NCBI GenBank assembly: GCA_018401455.1
Contig: JAGYKU010000010.1
Location: 1 to 60,806, forward strand
DNA from: Flavobacteriales bacterium
Lineage (GTDB): Bacteria; Bacteroidota; Bacteroidia; Flavobacteriales_D; Parvicellaceae
Reading direction: 5' to 3'
DNA: 60,806 nt
Both the position numbers and the translations under genes were made by a program. Under the pieces are notes generated by a model, which ran no database searches, was not told where the DNA came from, and saw nothing but the letters and a program-made list of their open reading frames with translations. Shown here in pieces: positions 56,072 through 60,806 of this stretch (within the stretch, counting starts at the first letter, position 1; each line of letters opens with the position of its first letter).

Positions 56072-56756
56072 CTACAATAAATTCAACTTCTGAGTCAAAT
56101 CGTCTTTGTATGCTTTTCAATATTGATTTGCTGATTGATGACGATGTAATTGTCTTCTATGGATTCGATTTTAATTCTCTGATAAATGAACATTGAACTC
56201 TCACGAAATCATCTGAAGATAATTTTGAAATGATATCTTTCATTGTAGAAAGAATCGTATATTTTGTCCATTTGCAGTAAAAATTCTCATATAGTTTCCC
56301 AAGGCTTCTACGCAAAGAATATCTTCTGTATTGATTTGCACTGTTTAGAATCTGCTTTGATAAAAATAGTTTTGTCTTGGGAAGTAATACTTGCTCTATT
56401 GTTTTCGAAATGTTTGTATGCTTTGTCCACGGCTTTCATAAAACGAGCCAGCTGAAATAGGTTTGTGTAAAAAGTCTGTAATATTATATTCGTATGACTC
56501 ACCACTTTGTCACTTTTTCGTGAGCAGTAACCAAAATTACTTGTGGTAATGGACTTAAAGTTCTTAACATTTCAAGTCCGTCCATTTTCGGCATTTCTAT
56601 ATCTAAAAATACAGATCTAATGGTCTTCTTTTATTACTTTAAAAGCCTCAACCGCATCAGAGCAAGATTTTATCAATTCTAATGTCTCTGTTCTTCTATC
56701 AAATCCTCTATGACGCTTCTTGACAAATCGTCATCATCTACTACTATACATCTCAT
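56072..56756 (-). pseudogene. Frameshifted LytTR response regulator
   Basis: Pieces in several frames spell a two-domain regulator of about 230 residues. ATG at 56756 starts MRCIVVDDDDLSRSVIED; adding one T after 56704 leads to RRTETLELIKSCSDAVEAFKVIKEDH. Then comes the phosphoacceptor region VFLDIEMPKMDGLEMLRTL, VILVTAHEK, YNITDFLHKPIS, the piece KAVDKAYKHFENNRASITSQ (cited in part), and DNA-binding LytTR sequence IKADSKQ, RIKIESIEDNYIVINQQ and a clean C-terminus AYKDDLTQKLNLL ending at 56072. At least six frame changes are needed. It lies next to a histidine kinase and is probably an intact gene in the organism. Confidence 0.78.
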
Positions 56757-56800
56757 ATTTTATATTTGGGCGTTAAATTTAACTTCATAGATTATCAAAA

Positions 56801-57139
56801 TTAATATAATTTCCTTTTCCACGACATTAAGTTTGGAAATAATTTCATTTGGTCTATATTTTCTATGTCTAGACCTTCTAAATAAACTATTTCGTTGGAA
56901 ATATTATTTGCGCCCATATAATTTAAGTTTCCTTTTATCTTATGAGCAGTTTTTGGTTTCACTCAATTTTGTTTCTTTTTACCTCAATTTTAACTTATCT
57001 AAGTCCTAAGGTACGTTTTCAAGAATAAATCTACGTATTTTTAATTTTCTGGTTTTGTTTCTAGTAAAGCTTTAGGTTTCAAGATTGATGTGATGATGTT
57101 GATTTTTGGTATTGGGCTCATAATCTTCCACAAATAGTT
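56801..57139 (-). other. Frameshifted Hpt-domain tail of the adjacent histidine kinase
   Basis: Just past the apparent stop of the kinase the sequence still codes, in changing frames: [38 protein letters not shown], then a histidine phosphotransfer core AHKIKGNLNYMGANNISNEI and VYLEGLDIENIDQM, ending at 56801. AHKIKGNLxxMGA is the Hpt phosphohistidine motif. The kinase therefore probably continues as HisKA-HATPase-REC-Hpt, as in many hybrid kinases, and its stop at 57140 would be an artefact of a frameshift near 57145. A separate Hpt gene is the alternative. Confidence 0.7.
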
Positions 57140-59482
57140 TCAATTGAGATTTTCATCTTTTTGAATAAGGTTTTTAATTTTTTGTGTAAGAATATTAAGA
57201 TTTACAGGTTTAGAAATAGCATCATTCATTCCTGCTTCGAGACATTTTTCAGCAACTCCTTCTAGTACGTGGGCAGTCATCGCAATGATTGGAATGTTTT
57301 TCTTTTTATAAGAAAGTATAGATGAATTTCGGATAGTTTTAGAGGCTTCATATCCATTCATTACAGGCATTTGAATGTCCATCAATATCAAGTCAATATT
57401 TTGGTTTTCTAGAATTTCAATAGCTTCTTTTCCGTTTTCTGCTAAAAGAAGTTTTACATTGTTTTTTTTGTCTTCAACCAAGTCATAAAAAATTTCTCTA
57501 TTGAGTTGATTGTCATCTACAACAAGAATATTTAAATTTTCTAATTGATTTCCATCTTCAATTTGTTTTTGTTTGAGTTCTTCTATATTTTTTATTTCAG
57601 AGACCTTCATCCATAAGTTAAAGTGAAATTTGCTGCCTTTTCCAGGTGTGCTTTCTACATTTATTTTTCCTCCCATATTTTCCACCAACAATCTACAAAT
57701 TGCTAATCCTAATCCTGTTCCTCCGTATTGTCTGGTGGTGCTTACGTGTTCTTGTTGGTAGGAGTCAAAAATAGTTTGTAATTTGTCATTTTGGATTCCA
57801 ATACCTGAGTCTTCAATACAAAAATGTAATTTTACTTTTTCAGAAGTTTTTTCATCCAATTTTACTGAAATAGAGACACTACCTTCTTTAGTGAATTTGA
57901 GAGCATTATCTGCTAGATTAAGCAATATTTGATTGAATCTTACTGGGTCGCCAATCAAAACTTTAGGGACATTTTCATCAATATCTTGAATGAGTTGAAC
58001 TTTCTTTTCAAACTTTTTGAATTCTAAAGAATCGATAATTTGTGAAATGATTTCGTGTAAAGAAAACTCTATTTCTTCAAATTCAATTCCACCTTTTTCC
58101 ATTTTTGATAAGTCCAAAACATCATTCACAAGAAACAAAATATTCTGTGCACTTCCAGTAATAGTTTTTAAATATTTTTGTTGGTTATTATCTAAATTTG
58201 TTTCTCCCAAAAGTTTTGCCATTCCTACTACTGCATTCAAAGGCGTTCTGATTTCGTGACTTGTATAAGCAAAAAAGTCTTCTTTTTCTTGCTTGGATTG
58301 ATTAGCTCTATCTGTAGCAATAATAAGTTTGGAATTAATTTTATCTCTTTGTCTAAGAGAAATAAATAGGAAAATACTTAAACTAAAAATGATAAGAGAA
58401 ACAATAATAGATATAATAATATACATTCTTCTTGTATCAGATTCTTTTTTGTGAAAATCATTTTCCTTAGTAAGTAATTCAAGTTTTTTATTCTTGTCTG
58501 CTAATTCCAACTGTGATTCGAGTTCAGAAATTTGTTTAGTATCTTTTATAGCACTGAAATATTTCAGATATTCATAAGCCTCTTTGAACTGATTGTTTTT
58601 TTCGTAGGTATCTGCAATGGTTTGATACCCTTTTTTTATTAAGAATTCAATCCCCGTTTCTTGAGCCAAGCCTAAACTATTTTTCATAAAAACAATCGCT
58701 TCTTGAGGGTTTCCAATTTTTTGGTACGCTACTCCAATATCAAAACAAACATATGCTTGCATTTCTTTATTATCAATTTGTTCGTAGTTTTTTAGTGAAA
58801 TGATAAAGTTTTTTATCGCTTCTTCTATAGCGCTATTGGTCAATTGGATTTTGGCGTATGCATAATAAATTTGTCCTATTTCTTCATATTGGTAGGTCGT
58901 GGAGATTTCTTCTGCTGCAATTTCATAATATTGAGCTGCAAGATAGTTTTTGCCTTGTGCAGCACTTAGTTTCCCATATCCAGCATTGGATTTTGCAACT
59001 ATAGTTTTACTTTTTATTTTTTGACCAATATCATTGGCATATTGGATATAGATTTTTGCAGCATCGAAATCTTTCATATCGATATGAATATCTCCTAGCA
59101 TTAAATTGGCATTTGCAATTCCTTTTTGGTCTCCATAAGATGCGCTAATTTCAATGGCAAAATTTACAGCGTCTATTGCTTTTTTATAATTTTGTTCCCT
59201 TTGTTCTATATAAGCAATCTGATAATATGAGGCGACTTTACCTTTGTTGTAATGCAAACTTTTGCTCAAGGTTAGTCCTTCATAAGCATAATTCAAAGCT
59301 TCGTCATAGTCATAATCACTTAAAAGTTTAGAAAGTTGAATAAGTTGCTCTGCTTTTTTATTGACATTGCTTTCAATTTGAATTTTGTACTTCAAATCGT
59401 TTATTTTTTCAGTATTTTGAGCACTTCCTATACTATTGAAAAATAGAAAAATTAGCCATATGTAATTAATTTGTTTCAGCAT
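57140..59482 (-). CDS. TPR-containing hybrid sensor histidine kinase
   Basis: A 780-residue sensor. Signal peptide (1 to about 21), periplasmic TPR repeats (about 30-320), one membrane helix (353-376), HisKA with the phosphoacceptor H409 in [15 protein letters not shown], an HATPase domain (about 500-635, [34 protein letters not shown]) and a receiver domain (about 655-775) with LVVDDN, the phosphoacceptor D702 in LMDIQMP, and the lysine of ISKPV. An Hpt tail seems to follow out of frame. This layout is common in Bacteroidota. The adjacent LytTR regulator is the probable output. A TATTTTTG element lies at 59493-59500 on the minus strand. Confidence 0.92.
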   Translation of the reverse strand: MLKQINYIWLIFLFFNSIGSAQNTEKINDLKYKIQIESNVNKKAEQLIQLSKLLSDYDYDEALNYAYEGLTLSKSLHYNKGKVASYYQIAYIEQREQNYKKAIDAVNFAIEISASYGDQKGIANANLMLGDIHIDMKDFDAAKIYIQYANDIGQKIKSKTIVAKSNAGYGKLSAAQGKNYLAAQYYEIAAEEISTTYQYEEIGQIYYAYAKIQLTNSAIEEAIKNFIISLKNYEQIDNKEMQAYVCFDIGVAYQKIGNPQEAIVFMKNSLGLAQETGIEFLIKKGYQTIADTYEKNNQFKEAYEYLKYFSAIKDTKQISELESQLELADKNKKLELLTKENDFHKKESDTRRMYIIISIIVSLIIFSLSIFLFISLRQRDKINSKLIIATDRANQSKQEKEDFFAYTSHEIRTPLNAVVGMAKLLGETNLDNNQQKYLKTITGSAQNILFLVNDVLDLSKMEKGGIEFEEIEFSLHEIISQIIDSLEFKKFEKKVQLIQDIDENVPKVLIGDPVRFNQILLNLADNALKFTKEGSVSISVKLDEKTSEKVKLHFCIEDSGIGIQNDKLQTIFDSYQQEHVSTTRQYGGTGLGLAICRLLVENMGGKINVESTPGKGSKFHFNLWMKVSEIKNIEELKQKQIEDGNQLENLNILVVDDNQLNREIFYDLVEDKKNNVKLLLAENGKEAIEILENQNIDLILMDIQMPVMNGYEASKTIRNSSILSYKKKNIPIIAMTAHVLEGVAEKCLEAGMNDAISKPVNLNILTQKIKNLIQKDENLN

Positions 59483-59625
59483 AAACTAAAAACAAAAATA
59501 ATTTAAATAATTTATCTTTTAATGTTTTATTCAAGATTAGTTGAGGGATTTTGGGTTTTGTTATCCTTTTACCATTTTTTTTGACCGTTTCCTCATAGAA
59601 TTGCTTGTTATAATTGTGTTTTTGG

Positions 59626-59633
59626 TACCTTTG
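59626..59633 (+). promoter_or_regulatory. Bacteroidota -7 promoter element for the GWxTD gene
   Basis: TACCTTTG (TAnnTTTG), 23 bases before the ATG at 59656. A TTG at 59605-59607 gives an 18-base spacer to a possible -33 element. Confidence 0.55.
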
Positions 59634-59655
59634 TACATAATTAAATACAAACAAA

Positions 59656-60806
59656 ATGAAAAATCTATTATTCATATTTTTTCTTTTAGGCTTTATTTTT
59701 CAAAATAAAGCACAATTAGATGCATATTTAGATTCTAAATATTTTAATACTCCACAAGGTGCAGTTGTAGAAACATATATAGAAATTTACGCCAATTCAA
59801 TACAGTTTTCTAAACCAGATAAAGGAGTTAGAAGTAGTCAAGTAGAGGTGTTGCAGATACTTAAGAAGGAAGATAGTATCGTTAATTTTTCAAAAACAAT
59901 TTTAAAAAGTGAAATTAAAAATGAAGATGATTTTTCTGAAAATCTTTTGGAAGTAAAACGTTTTCCTATTAATAATAAAGAAATTTATACCCTTGAAGTT
60001 GCTATCAAAGATTTGAATGTCCCCAATGCTGAAGAACAAATTGTAAGTCGAAAAATCTTATCTAACTTTTCAGAATTACATTGCGAAATTAGTGATATAC
60101 AGTTGGTAGCATCTTTTGCTCCCACTACAGAAGAGAATGTGTTATCAAAGTCTGGATACGATTTAGTTCCTTTAATTTCTGATTTCTTTTCACCTGAATA
60201 TGAAAAAATAATGTATTACTTTGAAGTTTACAATACCATTCCTCACTTTGTAGAAAATAAATTTATTGTTTCTCATTATATCGAAAGTAAATTGACCAAC
60301 AATATAATGGGAAGTTTTGGAAAAACGAAAAGAGAAAGTGCTCAAGAAGTTTTACCAGTTTTGAATGTTTTTGATATCTCAAAATTACCTTCAGGTGATT
60401 ATAATTTGGTTGCAGAAATTAGAGACAAAGAGAATCAATTGGTTGTTCAAAAGAAAATTTCTTTTACAAGACTTAATATGAAGGCAGATTTGAGTCAAGA
60501 AAACTTAAATAGCGTAAGTTACGAAGGTACTTTTGTAGAACAAATGATGAGTGATTCTTTAGATGAATATATCTATTGTCTGTATCCAATTGTTTCTGAT
60601 ATGGAAAACAGAATGATTGACAATCAAGTGAAAAAATTTAGCGATACTCTGAAAAGACAATTTATCTATAGTTTTTGGTCTAATATGAATAATAAAGACC
60701 CCCAAAAAGAATGGGAAACCTACAAAGAACAAGTAGATATGGTAAATAATATGTTTGGAACTAAAGTCAGACAAGGTTATGAAACCGATAGAGGAAGGGT
60801 TTACCT
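59656..60806 (+). CDS. GWxTD domain protein, partial at the right edge
   Basis: An open frame from ATG 59656 that runs off the window with no stop (about 383 residues visible). It has a signal peptide (MKNLLFIFFLLGFIFQNKAQ). After a beta-rich N-terminal region comes FWSNMNNKDPQKEWETYKEQ and then GYETDRGRVYL, which matches the GWxTD motif (GWxTDRGRVYI) with Tyr in place of Trp. These exported Bacteroidota proteins have no proven function. The C-terminal end of the domain lies outside the window. Confidence 0.85.
   Translation, partial: MKNLLFIFFLLGFIFQNKAQLDAYLDSKYFNTPQGAVVETYIEIYANSIQFSKPDKGVRSSQVEVLQILKKEDSIVNFSKTILKSEIKNEDDFSENLLEVKRFPINNKEIYTLEVAIKDLNVPNAEEQIVSRKILSNFSELHCEISDIQLVASFAPTTEENVLSKSGYDLVPLISDFFSPEYEKIMYYFEVYNTIPHFVENKFIVSHYIESKLTNNIMGSFGKTKRESAQEVLPVLNVFDISKLPSGDYNLVAEIRDKENQLVVQKKISFTRLNMKADLSQENLNSVSYEGTFVEQMMSDSLDEYIYCLYPIVSDMENRMIDNQVKKFSDTLKRQFIYSFWSNMNNKDPQKEWETYKEQVDMVNNMFGTKVRQGYETDRGRVY

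Overview
The window is AT-rich DNA from a member of the Bacteroidota, most likely a marine or aquatic Flavobacteriales lineage of the Crocinitomicaceae/Cryomorphaceae type. The evidence is gene content (type IX secretion and gliding genes gldJ, porP/sprF, porU, porV, gldE, gldD, and type A and type B T9SS sorting domains), proteins with a GWxTD motif or the N-terminal CxxC...FDFT domain, near absence of Shine-Dalgarno sequences, and repeated promoter elements of the Bacteroidota form TAnnTTTG a short distance upstream of start codons. I see no tRNA, rRNA, CRISPR array, transposase or prophage block; most of the window is chromosomal housekeeping sequence.

Layout. 0-6.3 kb: a truncated CxxC-FDFT protein, a BRO-N/Fic fusion, a DUF547 protein, three glycosyltransferases and bioB (bioB and two of the glycosyltransferases form one minus-strand operon). 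6.5-11.3 kb: a type IX cargo protein with three internal repeats, a terminator, and a membrane-anchored patatin phospholipase. 11.4-13.1 kb: purK-purE. 13.1-14.1 kb: a YD-like secreted protein broken by several frameshifts. 14.2-17.8 kb: exodeoxyribonuclease III, then nadD, gmk and yicC on the minus strand, and a small outer-membrane protein. 18-22.8 kb: a BatA/vWA protein and the ftsX-DUF3098-uppP-truB run. 23-31 kb: aldehyde dehydrogenase, a lipoprotein/beta-barrel pair, a TetR regulator, an alpha/beta hydrolase, and a lipoprotein/membrane protein/beta-propeller-SPOR trio. 31-33.5 kb: ahcY and an AI-2E-type permease.

33.6-42.9 kb is a type IX secretion locus: gldJ and porP/sprF on the minus strand, divergent from porU-porV and a lipoprotein. 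42.9-47.7 kb: miaE, RNase G, a 30-residue COX24/mS38-like protein, HU, mutY and ssb. ssb is followed by gldE and gldD, the usual flavobacterial order, and then by convergent tsaD. gldE, gldD and tsaD are all frameshifted. 50.7-55.9 kb: tamB and pdxH. 56-59.5 kb: a frameshifted LytTR response regulator next to a TPR hybrid histidine kinase whose Hpt tail is also frameshifted. The right edge cuts a GWxTD protein.

The strongest structural observation is that frameshifts are confined to three short patches (about 13.1-14.25, 48.2-50.3 and 56.1-57.1 kb). They hit genes expected to be essential or required (tsaD, gldD), and where the change can be worked out it is usually a one-base loss, often in a short homopolymer. 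Local sequence or assembly error explains this better than gene decay. The best candidates for less-described biology are the BRO-N/Fic fusion, the beta-propeller-SPOR trio, the membrane-domain patatin and the small COX24-like protein.
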